Source of the DNA: Tipula vernalis
Lineage: Eukaryota > Arthropoda > Insecta > Diptera > Tipulidae
Reading direction: 5' to 3'
Assembly (NCBI GenBank): GCA_958295665.1
Contig: OY282558.1
Coordinates: forward strand, 351,831,034 to 351,895,033
Length of the DNA: 64,000 bases
A program made the position numbers and the translations under genes. Positions 46,733-59,445 of the stretch are shown here, piece by piece. The stretch's first letter is position 1; each line of letters opens with the position of its first letter. The notes under the pieces are model-generated. The model was not told where the DNA came from, made no database searches, and saw only the letters and a list, made by a program, of their open reading frames with translations.

Positions 46733-47280
46733 CTCTTCTTATTATAATTCTCTTCTCTTCTCTTCTTTTTAAATATTCTCTATAATTACAAGCATTAAAT
46801 GTAAAATGATTTCGTTGCAAATAAGTGACCAGACCTACGTTTTCTGTCCTTCAATACATTGCAATAACAAAAATTCTACATATTATTACTTAAATACTGG
46901 CGGGCCATGTGGGCGTTCAGGGCCTAGATTCCGATCAAGTGACAAATGACAAATGACAATTTTTTGTGAATTTGTACTAAAATTTTAACTGCTATAAAAT
47001 GACAATATAGTTGTGAGTTCTAAAATGCGATTCTGATGAAGTGACTTTTTCAAAATGTCACAAGAAAAAAAATGACAAATTAAGCAAAATTGTCATTGAT
47101 TTGCTTTTCCGTGACAAAAGTCAGTTGCAATTTCAAATAAAATATGTGTGAGTATATTTTGTTAATTTTTAATAATTTATGTTATAAATTTTAATTGTTT
47201 ATATTTTAATTAAAATATAATAATATTTTATCTATTTTTATATATGTATATAATGTGTATATAGCTATAATTGAGTGTGA

Positions 47281-48206
47281 ATGGGCCTCTTCATACGCAA
47301 CAAATGCTCAGAAAGAATTTGTGGTTGGGTTTCTCGAGCATCATCTAGAAACTGCCAAAAATCAGTAATTATTTTGGAATATTAGCGTTATAAAACAATT
47401 ATAAATTTTGTTTATTTCACAGATTCAGTTCCGTTCATGGCAATAAAAAAATTTAAAAGGATTGGGAAAAGTTGGCGTTGGAAGCGAATCGGCTGGGGTT
47501 TGGGCTACTAAAAACGCTTCGGAGTGGCGCAAATTTTGGGAAGATTTAAAGTAAGTTCTATGCAGTTACAAAATTAATTAAATTAAAAGTAATGCTTGCT
47601 GTTTTCAGAGCTAGAGTTAAAAAAAAATTAACTCTGATTAATACCACGTTTACATTAGTAGAATAAAAGTATGTAGCAAAAAAGTATCGTCATGTGAACT
47701 CGAATTTAAATATTTTATTACATACTTTTTTGATATTTCGGTAAAGTATGTATCAAAAAAGTATTAGTATATTACGTTGTAATGTGAACCCTAACTAATA
47801 ACTATATGTTAATGTCATTCGTATATTTGTTGTCAAAACAAAAATTTATTACGTTTTTTTGTTAAACTACAATACAATTTCCGGAATTAATCAAATAATT
47901 TGCCGATAAATCTAATAGAGTTTGAGAAGAAATTCACAACACATAAACTGAATTGAATACAGAAGCATATCTGTCAAAATAACAAACTTTTTTAGTATGC
48001 GTTCACACTACAAATCGCAAAGCTAGTGTGAACTGCAGCGGAAAAATAATTAAATAGCAAAAAAGTACATACTTATTAGGTACGTATAATGTAAACATGG
48101 TATAAGTCACAAATAAATCAAACCGGAGTTAACGAAATAACAATACCAGAGCTGTCAGAATTGGAAAGCCGAGTTGTCGGTGTTATAACCCGTGTTAATC
48201 AATGAA
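47281..48206 (+). pseudogene. Myb/SANT-like (Myb_DNA-bind_5) transposon gene, interrupted by a MITE
   Basis: Exon 1 (about 47292-47370): SYATNAQKEFVVGFLEHHLE then TAKNQ. After a short AT-rich intron ending CACAG (47422), exon 2: KDWEKLALEANRLGFG and KFWEDLK, with donor GTAAG at 47551. After an intron ending TTTTCAG (47608), RVKKKLTLIN continues until the MITE at 47642. Beyond the MITE, in a neighbouring frame, EITIPELSELESRVVGVITR and VNQ stop. The E...L..FLE.H, W..L..E.N.LG, W...W.DLK...KKK and LS.LE.RV..I segments are in the order known from Harbinger-type Myb proteins. One in-frame stop and slips. No transposase gene was seen in this element. Confidence 0.65.
47642..48102. mobile_element. 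nested MITE, 461 bp, TAA target duplication
   Basis: TACCACGTTTACATTA at 47642 is mirrored by the complement of TACCATGTTTACATTA ending at 48102; TAA flanks both (47639-47641, 48103-48105). Subterminal AAGTATGTA and CAAAAAAGTA motifs recur within. A 3-bp TAA duplication fits PIF/Harbinger-type MITEs. It splits the Myb gene, so it is younger than the host element. Confidence 0.8.
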
Positions 48207-48444
48207 ATTTTCCGTCGGTGTTAATTAATGAAATTTTATATTTTTTGTAAATAAACAACCCAAGCACTTGTGAAAAATGAGAAATGTCATTAAAATTAAC
48301 CTTAAAATATACCTGCGGTAAACTAGAAATGCAACTGCTGTAAAATGTCATAACTCATTTCATCAGAATCGCAAATTTTCCGTGACAATATTTTGTACTA
48401 ATAACAAAATGTCACGAAAAATTGTCATTTCATCAGAATCTACC

Positions 48445-48730
48445 CCCAGGTCACCTCGCCTTGCGACCTAAAAGATCTTTTGTGCTTGAATACTTCTCAA
48501 TTAGTCGTCCAGACAATATTCAGGCTCTGAATGAACCCGATTATACTACCAGCCGGTACATAATTTATACTGTCTGGGCTCATTGCTCTCCCTCCTGGAT
48601 GGTGCAGTCTACGGCGGAAAATAGCTAGGCATTGTCACAGAATATGTTCCACTGATTCCGCTTTCAGGTCGCAGAAGCGCCATACGTCCGTCGTACTTAC
48701 GCCCATTTTCTTAAGGTGGTACCTTAATAT
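48445..48730 (-). pseudogene. non-LTR ORF2 C-terminal relic (post-RNase H region)
   Basis: Minus strand: LKKMGVSTTDVWRFCDLKAE then SVEHIL.QC is the CRFC....ET.EHIL..C zinc-type motif near the C-terminus of I/R1/LOA-type ORF2. It is followed by RAMSPDSINYVPAGSIIGFI, like the S..ei..L....I..F...L tail. One Cys codon is a stop and another Cys reads Trp. Its downstream part is cut by the element ending at 48440. Confidence 0.65.
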
Positions 48731-50565
48731 AATATATTATTAAAATATTGTTGTTATTTATTTTAATAAAACTCACATTTATAAACAGAAATTCTCTCTC
48801 CCAGCAGACATTATCAAATATTTTTTCGAACACAGCCTAGTCCTAGGAGACACAAAAAGGTGATAGATAGATCATAAATCATTAAATTCTCTAAATAACA
48901 TAAAATGCACTTCCGGTTGGCAAGTTTTCTCCAAAATAACCAGGATCTCACAATTTTATATAGCAAGCTCAAAAATAAATGTTCTGGCCAATCCATTAAT
49001 CAGACAAACAGACCTGCACAAGGACCACTTCAAAAATCACCCTTTTCACAAACAAGCAACCCTGAAACAGTTAAACATACAGAAAACTGTAAACATTTTT
49101 TATGTGGAGGTTATTCGGTGTCTTTACAATCGAAATTTATCAGTGGTGTATAAAACTAAGTGATCCGATTTTTGGTTCGGGAGATAATCGTAAAAAAATC
49201 ATGTCAACATCGTTACTTTTGCATTTTGTTCAGAGTGAAATTGAACCACGTCTTATTATTACCCGATTACTTCAGTCAGTGTTTGTTGGCCAATCATTTA
49301 TTTAATGAAATATTCCATTTCGAATTTTCGTATTATTTCCAAATAAAAACTGAATCAAGAATAAGATAGCCTTTATGATCCTTAATGAAAGAGGTAACGA
49401 AGTGAGGATTTTGCTTCGCAATCCTGATCAATTTCTAATCGAATTTCATAATTTAACAGGGAATGTATAAATTAAATTGTAAAAAAACTAGATTCATTTT
49501 TCAAAACATTAAATCGAAATTAAAAAGTTTAGGGGCCTGGGTAATAAAAATAATAAAATGTTCAAAAAATCGTTTAAACCATGACTCATTTTTAATATTT
49601 AAGTTCGGTTTTTTAAATTTATTTTATTACGGTAACAGCCTTAATCCCTCCCTTCGACATTCGAATGAAATTACATCTTTCAAAGAGTTTGCCTCATCGT
49701 TATCTAAATTGATTTTCTAGTAATAATTAAAAATCCTAATTTCTAAATTCTTAAAATGTCGAGCTTTCTACTTCTTATATTAGAAACTGTTTAATCTATA
49801 AAAAACTTAAAGTCCTAAACTTATTAACATAACATTCAATAATAGTCTAGCAGTGTGTACCTAAAAAACGTTATTGTACATTAAACCTTTTAGTGCAGCA
49901 AGCAAAGTAGTAATTTTAGACTCCAACGTCGAACTAAATTTTATCAAAAAGAGATTTTTTGCAATTAATCCGACCATTTTATATCGAGAACAACCTTTGC
50001 TCTCTCATTTAGCATGTAATACTCAAGCCAGCGAAACAAAATTTGCTTAACAAAATATTTCACCGGATTTGACTGAAATCACGAAGACATTTTATTCTTC
50101 TCCTCATGATATGTCGATTTCAGTTTACATGGTTGTTCAGCCATTCAAGAAATCATAATAAATTATTAATTCATTTAGATCCACTCTAAACCCTTACATC
50201 GAAGAACCTTGACACTCTCTTAAGCGGACACCTTACTTGAACATTCAAATTTGTGAGTCCGATATTTACTGTTCTCAAGTTAAGTTTTCTCGGTTAATGA
50301 GGTGTCCTCATATGAAGGAACATTTTTTCTTTGATCCTGTCGATGTCCATTCAAGTGGTTTCACTGTGAATGCAAACTAGCTCAGAACAAATTAAATTCC
50401 CGTTTTTACATAAATTTAACCAAATTTCAGAAGATTTGAACAAAAATAACTCAAAAATTGGGAAATAATTGCGCAAAAATAAAATTTCCAACTTGTCATA
50501 TTATCATCTAGATTCTAGATAAAACTAATTATAAGTACGTTCAATGCAACGTAACAATTAATATG
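48731..50565. other. stretch without assigned gene
   Basis: Three open stretches (48905-49153, 49102-49305, 49463-49720) have no recognisable domain. The composition is protein-like around 49463-49720, so it may be a fragment of an unknown element. Confidence 0.35.
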
Positions 50566-50569
50566 GCCG

Positions 50570-51560
50570 ACCCTAGAGAGGTGCACATTTAATAATTTCT
50601 GCATAAAGTGCAAAGATTTGAGAAAATCATTTGACTTTGAAACTTTTGATTTTTGTTGTACAATTTTCGTCAGTGAGAGCATTCTCATTTCCTCAGGGAC
50701 CGGCCATGATAATTTCTACATCAAGTCCATATAACATGTCAATTCAATAAAAAACATTTGACTTTGTGGGTTTGGAACGTTGTGATTTTCATTGAATATA
50801 TTTCGTCGTCCGACTCCACGGATTATTCATTTACAGAAATCCATCAAGTGCTAGAACATATTCGGGAAAAATCATTTGACCTATGGTATTTTCATTTTTG
50901 TTGCACAAACATCGCATGGCGGAATTTTGTACCACATTTTTTCCAAAAATTGCTTGTTATTTGTATGACCGACTCGTGGGATCGGTCATTTGATGGGGCG
51001 ACCCCAGGTACCTTTCCTTTGACCATTTCTACCTACATTAAGTGCTACGGACATTTGAGAAAAATCTTTTGAATTTGAGGATTTTGATTTTTGTTGAACA
51101 AATATCGTTAGAAGAGATTTTATCATTGGGACAAACATTACTTATCGTTTAGTACTGCTAACCTCAGGGACCGGCCATGTAATAATTTTAACATGAGTGC
51201 TTACCACTGCCATCCGAAAATAATCATTTGGTCTTAATTAAGTTGGTTTTTGAGATATTCGAGTAAAATTATTTAACTTAAGGGTTATTGATTTTTGTTG
51301 AAAAAATTTCGTCAGCCGACCCCAGGAACCGATCATTTGTTAATTTCTATATCAAGTGCGTACTATGAACATTTAAGAAAATCATTTGTCTATGGCAATT
51401 TTGAGTTTTGTTAACCAAATTTCATGGGCAAAGCTTTGCACAATATTGGATGAAAAAATTGTTTTGGTCGTCGACCCCAATGATTGTTTATTTCACCATT
51501 TCTTCATCAAGTTCATACAAGACCATTCACCATTTATTCATCAAGCCCATACTTACTACT
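50570..51560. repeat. degenerate satellite-like array, units about 110-205 bp
   Basis: A phrase of the type AATTTCTACATCAAGTGC ... ACATTTGAGAAAATCATTTG ... TTTTGATTTTTGTTG ... TTTCGTCAG-CGACCCCAGG recurs at least six times, for example with TTTTTGTTG-like anchors near 50647, 50782, 50890, 51083, 51288 and 51402. CAGGGACCGGCCATG is exact in two units (near 50695 and 51165). Order and orientation are constant, unit lengths vary, consistent with an old tandem array. Confidence 0.8.
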
Positions 51561-51713
51561 ATTAAAACCACTGAATAAAAAGAGCAAAATTCAATCAATC
51601 TGTCTCTGAAGTTTCATTTTCGGAAGTACTAAATTTTCCGAAAATGGATACTCTCTAACGCCTCACCTCAAAAATAGGTCACAACCGTTACATACATTAT
51701 CTCATTGTGTGGA

Positions 51714-51735
51714 GCTGTCAGTATACACTGACAGC
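51714..51735. repeat. perfect 9-bp hairpin with 4-base loop
   Basis: GCTGTCAGT, loop ATAC, ACTGACAGC. Stable small stem next to the end of the array; no tract of T follows, so no terminator-like role is suggested. Confidence 0.7.
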
Positions 51736-52792
51736 ACTTTACTTCACATACGCGAAGTGAAACCTTCTAACAAGTAATTGTTAGAAAACGAAAAAGGCTT
51801 ATATTTTACTAGCCCAACTACTCAACACAAAGGAGGTTATTCAAAGAATTATCCGGAAGACAAAGGAAAATACCTCAAAATGGGACAGAAATAACCAAAT
51901 CTTAGTGAGACAACTAAAAGGTTGTAATAGACATGGAGTTCCTGAGTAAATTATCGATCACTGCCTACATCAGCAGGACGTTGTTGATCTTGTTCCTTTA
52001 TAATGAAAATAGCTAAAACTTTAGTTGATACAGACCTGTGGGTAGCAAAGGCCCAAAATAAAGCAAGAAACAAAAGATGGAAATCGAAACAGTCTTAAAG
52101 ACAGATAATATTCACTCTTTTGAGGGTATTATCAAAAGAGAACATAAATCCGTTGTGAAAACAAAGTGCCAAAAGAATCGGTTGTTTGAAATCTACCGCA
52201 ATAGCCACATTGAATCGCCAAGTGCAGCTGAAAAACTTTTTGCGAATACTTAAAAAGGACCGTAAAATTAAAGTATACAGAAGGTTTTATCAAAAAAGGC
52301 ACCAAGTTATTTAAATTACAGTTAGCCTGCTCGTAAAAGTAGCGGGACAACAAATTAAACCAAAAGAAAAAATTGAAGACCTGTGTACGGAATCACCTTA
52401 TGAGCAGAAATAAAATGATATTTAAGAATTAACAATGAACAGGCGTTATGGCCTCCAAACTCTACAATCTGATGAAAATATTGGCACATGATTTTTTTGT
52501 TTTGTGTTAACTGTCTTAGTCTAATGTAAATTTTCATCTGTTTGGCGGTGAAACTGGAAGCCTCTAATGTAGTCAACAAGAAACAATTTTCATTCCAAAA
52601 AGTAAGTCTATCGCATTACATCACACAGCCAGTTTCACTGACAAAACATAGCCTCTGACAACAAGGAAAATATTGGAATGACAATTGCTAGTAACTTAGG
52701 TCAAATAATAATGTAAGTAATTAGGAGCTGGCATGTTTGAACTACTAGTACCCGTAATTCATCAATAACACCACAATCTCCTATATATATAA

Positions 52793-52796
<4 letters not shown>

Positions 52797-52846
<50 letters not shown>
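52797..52846. repeat. (AT)25 microsatellite
   Basis: Fifty uninterrupted bases of alternating AT. Confidence 0.95.
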
Positions 52847-52850
<4 letters not shown>

Positions 52851-55143
52851 AAGTAAACTGGCTGAGGAGAACCAAGATGCCTGGACATGCGATAGGTTGC
52901 TAAAAATAATGAAAACCCAGATCTAAAAACAAAGCTTTTTGCATTCAAAATATCAATTTACAAAGACAGACCCAACGTAATGGATAAGTAAATGGACCAA
53001 AGCGGAAATTGAAAAGTTTATTCAAAAATGTTGTTGAACTTTAATTTGAAGAAAGTTAAAGAATCCCGGGAACAAAGTTCTGGCGGGCATCATCAATCGA
53101 AACTTAGTTCGAGCCACATATACTCATAGAACCATCACGTCCAGTACTACAACAGAAATATGCAAACCAACACGAATAATTGATTGCGAAAAAAAAGATT
53201 GGTGCATAAGGGTAATAGCCATACGTATTTTAGGTAGCGTTGCCACCATATTCATGTACAGTACGCCCATTAACCTAAAGCGAAAACCGATAGAATGACT
53301 CCATAAAGGTAAGGGTTTTATAATTTAGAAATTATTGAAGAAGTTGGTAGAAGCAGAGCGTTTACATATGTCCTGAGAACGCCAAACGTATTAATCGAAA
53401 CAAGAAAAATTACGTCAAACAATTTTGTATTATTTTATAAGAGTTGTTAGCAATTTATGGGAATGTTTTCCAGGGAAAATAGTCATTTATAAGGCGTGTA
53501 CATTCAATAAAAAGAAAATCGACCTTGGAAGAAACGCGCATTGAGACCACACCTCAGACTTTGCCAGCCAAGTTTGTATTCTTATAGTGGAAGATACCTT
53601 GTTTAGACTATCCTACTGTCTGCATCTAAGGATGTCAAAGGGCAGTATGGTTTGGGTTGATTTTTATGAGTCTAAAGATACATACTTAATAGAGGGAGGG
53701 AGCAAATACCTTAGAATTTATTTAGCCAATCAAACCCCTTCAAATGGTAAGGCCCGTCCTACTTATTCCGCATAAAAAATTCTTACCCTGAGAAAAAGTA
53801 TCGAACAAAGCAGAAGTACTTTCTGGCATATGGAAAATGCGCTAAATTAAAAAATACTATAGCTTCAAGGGAAGAAATTTACGAAAGGAGAACCAAACAT
53901 TTTTGATGGTTTTAATAATTTTAAAAAATAATAAGGGTAAAAATGAATAAATTTAGCCAATTAATTTAGTTTATAATAACCAGCTCGATCAACAAAGCTA
54001 AATTCAGATAGTTGACGAACGATTAGGATTAGGTACTAGGTAAAATCATGTATGGGTCAAATCGTTACAAATTGAACAGAATCGTCAAAATATTTAGTCC
54101 AGACCATTAGTAACTTTTATACGTAGTTTTCGGAGAACTGAAAGTATATTTAAGTCAACATTAGGGAGATTGACTAAAATATTGTAAACCTTTTAATGCG
54201 AGCACGAGAATTTTTTTTTTTTACTAACTTAGTTAAAACGTTTGGTAAGAGCTTCTCTATAATTTTATTTCCAAATTAAATTCCCCTTCATTTATTAAAA
54301 TAAAAATAAAAACAATTTCCAATTAAGTCCACATAACTCAACACCAAAAATTACATCTTCATTTTGTCATCTTTAAGACACGCAAAAAAGACGTAACATG
54401 ACTACAAGATTATATAATAATAATATTAAGTATATCTATGTGTAATATTGTGTGTATGTAGTCTCTGTGTACTCGTATTACATGGAAGAAGAATAATTCA
54501 ATTTAAATTTTCCATTTATCTCTAATGGAGAAAAATCTAATTCTTTGATGAAATTTTTAAGAGAATAAGTCATCCATAAAATAGCATATACACAGAGCTA
54601 TGTAAAAGGAACTATGTTTGTGTATGTACCCAAGATTAAATTAAAATTAAAAACAATTTTGACATAACCATATTGAAAGAATATTTTCTTCATCTTCTTT
54701 TCAACGACTTTACATTTTTGTTGTTGTTGTGCCTTTCACCCAAAAGCAATAAAATTTGGTTTGGATGTGTCTATGACTGGATGTGTGTAACAATTATTCC
54801 TGTAAGTACGTGTATCTATATTCTTCAGTTTATGCAATGCGTCAGTTAGATTTCTAATCAAATTATTATTTCGATGGAGTTTTTCATTTTTTTTTGTTTT
54901 GTTTCAATGTATGCTTTTGCTCTAATAGCATCCAAATGCGTGATGACTCGAAAGAAAATATAAACGAAAAACTAATTTCATGTTATTGTTGTTGTGGCTT
55001 TTCCATGGTGGAAAACTGAAATATCTATTTATCCGACAATCCATCATCCCAAAAACCGGATCATGTAGTCTGCGCTGATGTTTGTCTATGTTTTTTCAAT
55101 TTTTCTTTACCAGTATGTGCGCTTTTATTTACGTGATAAAATA

Positions 55144-55169
55144 GGGGGAGGGGGATGGGGGGGGAGGGG
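55144..55169 (+). repeat. G-run cluster with quadruplex-forming pattern
   Basis: Four runs of 5, 5, 8 and 4 G separated by A, AT and A. It is the only strong G cluster seen in otherwise AT-rich surroundings. Confidence 0.85.
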
Positions 55170-57889
55170 CTTATTATTGGCAGTCACGGAAAAAAAATTC
55201 AATTTAATACGTAAATTATTAGAAAAATGTGAGTTTTGATATTTATGTGTGTGCGTGTGTACCAAAATGAATAGGCATAATTTTTGCCACCCTCGTATAC
55301 TTTAACGCCGTTATACATTTATTCGTTTATATTTTGTGTCACGATAACTTACCTACTTCCAAAGAATGAGTCGAATACATTTTTTGTTAGATCGAAATTT
55401 ATTTGTTAAATAAATTCATTTGCCCTGTTCTATATTCAAACATACCCCTATACTATATACTAACCTAAATTCAATCAAATTTTGAAATGCCTTCATTCGG
55501 AATTTGAAATGAATAAATATATAAAAAAAATATTCGTTCAAATTTTCCAGTTATAGATCAATGATTTTATTTTTCGGGACTCTTTAAATTATTTATGTGT
55601 TACTTCACTGTATAAGCCATATGTACACTTATATAAACAGAACGGAAAAGCATCAATGAACGAAGACACAAAAAATTTGTTGTTATAAGAAATCTTCTCG
55701 GATATCTAGATAAAATGTTATGAAAGCGACCGACCACTTTATAATAGAATAATGTTTTGGATATTATATAATAGCGCATATTATGTATATATAACGGAAA
55801 TAAAGTGGTTCTGACATGGTGAATAAAAAAATTTTCATTTCTTAGAATTTGAATAAAAATGAGGTCATACAGAATATGGTTTGCTCGTGTTACTAACTTG
55901 CTATTTCTTTGTTAAAACTAAATTCATTGGTTTGTTGTTTATTGTATGTTAGGGTATGTGCTTTAAGCGAACGATGTACGCTTCTTTATCTTTATTTTGC
56001 TAATCAGAAAACGAACGGTGCAGCAACTTTGCTATTGGTGGTAAGTCGAATGATGAAATAAGTTTATGATTCTTAATCAATTGAACTCATTACAAATAGA
56101 AAAATCGTTATATAAAAATGTTTGTAAAACTTTAATTTTCGTAGGAGAGTAACACACGTATTTAATAATCATGCTCTACAAACGCCAACGAACAAAATCT
56201 CTAGAAAACCCTAACAAGTAAAAATAAATTTTAATAACAAATTTTCAATAAATATTTAATAAAATTCAGGATACCAAAATTTAGGGAGGAAATTAACCTA
56301 CACTCTAAAAGCAGAATCATAGGAAAATATTGAAAACTGTCAGTTGATCCTTTTTGTATAGAAGTAGGAAGTTTGTTCTAAATTTGTTCTAACTTTTGAT
56401 TTATAGTCAATGCATTAGTGTAAACTACTAATTTGCTTACATACATTCAGGCGCACTTATTTAACAATACAATTTGAATAATTTAATAAAGTTTCCAAAT
56501 AAATCCAACGATAAATGTAGAGCTATTTATATAAACCAAAATAATTCCAATTTACACAGTAACCATTAAAGTATTATGATTAATTTAGAAATGCACAAAA
56601 GAAATATTATGGAACATAAGACATAAATCTTGTATAACATAATAAAAAACGAAGAGGACATTGAGAATTTGAAGCATTATTAAATGAAGTTGTCGCTCTT
56701 AAACGCACCTGGAACTATATTTTTCAATCATTTGGCCCAACTACAGCTTCATATCCTGGATATTTGTAATATAAAAATATAAAAAATTCGTCATAAAACG
56801 TTCAGGAATAGTAAACCATATTTATAGCTCTTAAACAAGATCAGCAACTCGCATCAAATCTCCGAATGAAGGAATTACTACTTGTACAAGTACAACTGTC
56901 AGCTTTCGTCGTTCTCAAATTAACGAATCCATAACAAAGTTTTTGATCTCTTGTTTTAGAGCTCTTGAGATCTCTTGGCAACCGTGCTTTATTTCTTTCT
57001 TCTACTGCTAAAGCCCAATTGTCCTGCACATGCCAACAAGCTGAAGTTATACAGGGTGCTGTACGAGAGTTGGTCCGTGACGGACCTTCGTATACCAAAG
57101 ATGGTTGATTTCATTTGAGAGATTAGTCACGCAAGCTATATTTGGATCCAAATGCGATGATGATGGCACATACAGAATTTTGTATAATCGCAAGTCGTCC
57201 GAAAGTTATTAAAGGTCGTAAACTTCTCGAAATTGTTCAAAAAATTCGAAATCTTCCACAGAGAATTGTATCAGTGACCGTAATGTCTTTTTAAAAATTC
57301 ATATATTAAATTAATCAATGTACTTACCAATATAACGACCTCCTGTTGTATGTCACACAAACGCACACACACTTATTAATGTCTATATTACTTCATACAA
57401 TTCTAAAATACTTCTGTAAAAGCCTGATCTATCTAAAATTGATCACAAATTTACATAACCATTTTTAATTTTATTTTCTTCAACATCTCAAACATTATTT
57501 TAATTTTTCACGTTAACATTTCAATTACGACTAAATTTGTGTGCTTCAAAATTCGACTAAATCAAAAAAGAAAACAGGTTTTGATTTATTTTAATACGGT
57601 AAATTACCGAAATATGTCATCATGTATGAAATGATGCAGCAAATTGGATACAGTGATATACATAAGACATAATTATAAAGTACAGTAAGCTACATAAGAC
57701 AATTAACGAACATCACGCCAGAAATTCCATTTTAGAAAACCCGTTTTCTATACATATATATTTCACAATATTATGATTGTGTAATTTTGTGCCTGTGATT
57801 AGAACATTTCTGCATAGTAGTGCTTTAGCACACCAGAAACCCCATATATTCCGATTACTTAATAAAATTTACTATTCGGTAGACTTACG

Positions 57890-58920
57890 TTAAAAATAGT
57901 TTAAATTGGCCAGAATCGATCATATAACCTCCACAATTCATGAAAATTGTAACATTGTGCACACTTTGCCACTAGGCCAAAATATTTATTGTACTTTGTT
58001 TTAATTCGCGTGGTAATAAAACGTGGGTTTTTTTGGAAATCACCCACATGTAATCTTCGAAAACCCAGCGATTTTGATAAATTGTGGAGGTTCTATCGCC
58101 GATTTTGGCTAAAGTGTAATATGCACAAACCTGAATCTTGGCCAGTATATTAACTACACTTTGTTTTTGACCGGCTGAAATAGAAGGTGGTATTTCTGGA
58201 AATCGCCCATATGACCTCTTCGAAAAACGGATATTTGATAAGTTGTGGATGTTCTATGGCCGATTCTGGCCAAAAGTATAGTATACACAGACGTGAATTT
58301 TGGTGAGAATATTAACAACAGTTTGTTAGAATTTGAATGTCAATAAAAGGTGGGGTTTCTCGATATCGCCCTTATACTCGTACGCTCTACGAAAAATCAC
58401 GATTTTAATAAATTGTGGATGTTCATTCTATGGCTGATTCTAGCTTAAGTGTAATATGCACAAACGAGAGTCTTATTCAATATATTAACTATCATAAAAG
58501 ATGGGATTTCTGAAAATCTACGGCCGATTCTGGTTGAAGTGTAATAAACACAAACGTGAATCTTGACCAGTATATTACCTACATTTTGTTTTAGTTCGTA
58601 TCTTATGAAAAGGTGGTATCTCTGGACATTGCCCATATCACCTCTTCGAAAAATCGCGATTTTCATAAATTGCGGATGATCTATGGATAAAGTGTAATAT
58701 GCACAATCGTGGATCTTGGCTAGTATATTATTGTAAATATATTTCCTTTTAGCTCACGTGATAATAAAAGGTGGGATTTCTGGAAATCGCCCATTTTACC
58801 TCTTAGAAAAACCGCCATTTTGATAAATTGTGGGTGTTCTATGGCAGATTCTGGCTAAAGTGTAATATACACAAACGTGAATATTGATCAACACTTTGTT
58901 TGTTCTTTTTGTTTTCATAA
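57890..58920. repeat. satellite array, unit about 155-175 bp, six units
   Basis: The anchor AAAGTGTAATATGCACAAAC (with variants) occurs near 58110, 58272, 58447, 58537, 58690 and 58857, giving spacings of about 161, 175, 90, 153 and 168. Between anchors the units share GTGAATCTTGGCCAGTATAT, TTTGTTTTAG, AAAAGGTGG-ATTTCTGGAA and ATCGCCCATAT..CCTC, then TTTGATAAATTGTGGATG and TTCTATGGCCGATTCTGGC. A partial unit precedes at about 57900-58020. One unit is shortened to 90 bp. No match to the array at 50.6-51.6 kb was seen. Confidence 0.92.
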
Positions 58921-59293
58921 TATAGTTAATAAAAGTTTAATTGGGGTCTTCTGTTTAATTGGGGCCGTTATTCTGAATTTTTGGTGGATTTTGTTGGGAT
59001 TTTTAATTTCGAGAATACGATAGTATCTAAGATTCACTACATATGGGCGTTTTTTTTCAGTAAAACAAAATGTGGAGAACATAAAATTATGAGTAGGGAT
59101 AGGTACCTATCTCGATCGATTACTTTCTTATCGAATATGTAGCGATTTTCATTTTTCCTTAAAATTCTTTTAAATTATTACAAAATAAATTGTATTTTTT
59201 ATTAAAACAATATGCAACAAGTTGGTTACCTTACAACGGCAAAATACTCGAATCTTGATTATCCCTCTTACCATTAGGGGAAGTTGCCTAATA

Positions 59294-59445
59294 CCCTAGA
59301 TAGACTGTGGTTCAATAAATCCGATTTAGCTGAACTAGTTTAAGTTTCTATGCAAAAACAAGGGGATTAGCTAAATCCAGGTTGACTACGGCTAATGTCG
59401 AAAAATTCACTAAATCGGTTTTATTAAATCGCAGTGTGTCTAGGG
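59294..59445. mobile_element. MITE, 152 bp, TA target duplication
   Basis: Left arm CCCTAGATAGACTG...CCGATTTAG (59294-about 59338) is mirrored by the right arm ending TCTAGGG at 59445, about 45 bases with several mismatches. TA flanks both ends. No ORF. Confidence 0.75.

Larger units (their letters stand above)
46927..48440. mobile_element. DNA transposon relic with doubled subterminal repeats, TA flanks
   Basis: The left end GATTCCGATCAAGTGAC (46927) and right end GTCATTTCATCAGAATC (48424-48440) are inverted copies. The same 17-mer recurs inside each arm: 47029-47045 on the left and 48354-48370 (inverted) on the right. Other shared blocks are the TTTTTTGTGA/TCACGAAAAA and GTACTAA... parts. 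TA lies outside both ends (46925-46926, 48441-48442). The interior encodes a Myb/SANT-type protein with introns and carries a nested MITE. It interrupts a LINE ORF2 tail that resumes at 48445. Confidence 0.7.
51736..57885. other. 6 kb stretch without recognisable gene
   Basis: No transposon or host protein could be supported on either strand. Parts near 51820-52380 and 52850-53780 have short open stretches and may be very old element remains. 54000-56600 is AT-rich with simple-repeat traces and looks like intron or intergenic DNA. 56640-57290 contains a protein-like plus frame (LLLVQVQLSAFVVLKLTNP; later KGRKLLEIVQKIRNLPQ) that I cannot assign. Confidence 0.35.

Noticed and set aside
56841..57098. 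85-residue minus frame as host gene
   Set aside because: No domain and no splice structure; the plus strand of the same part is equally protein-like.
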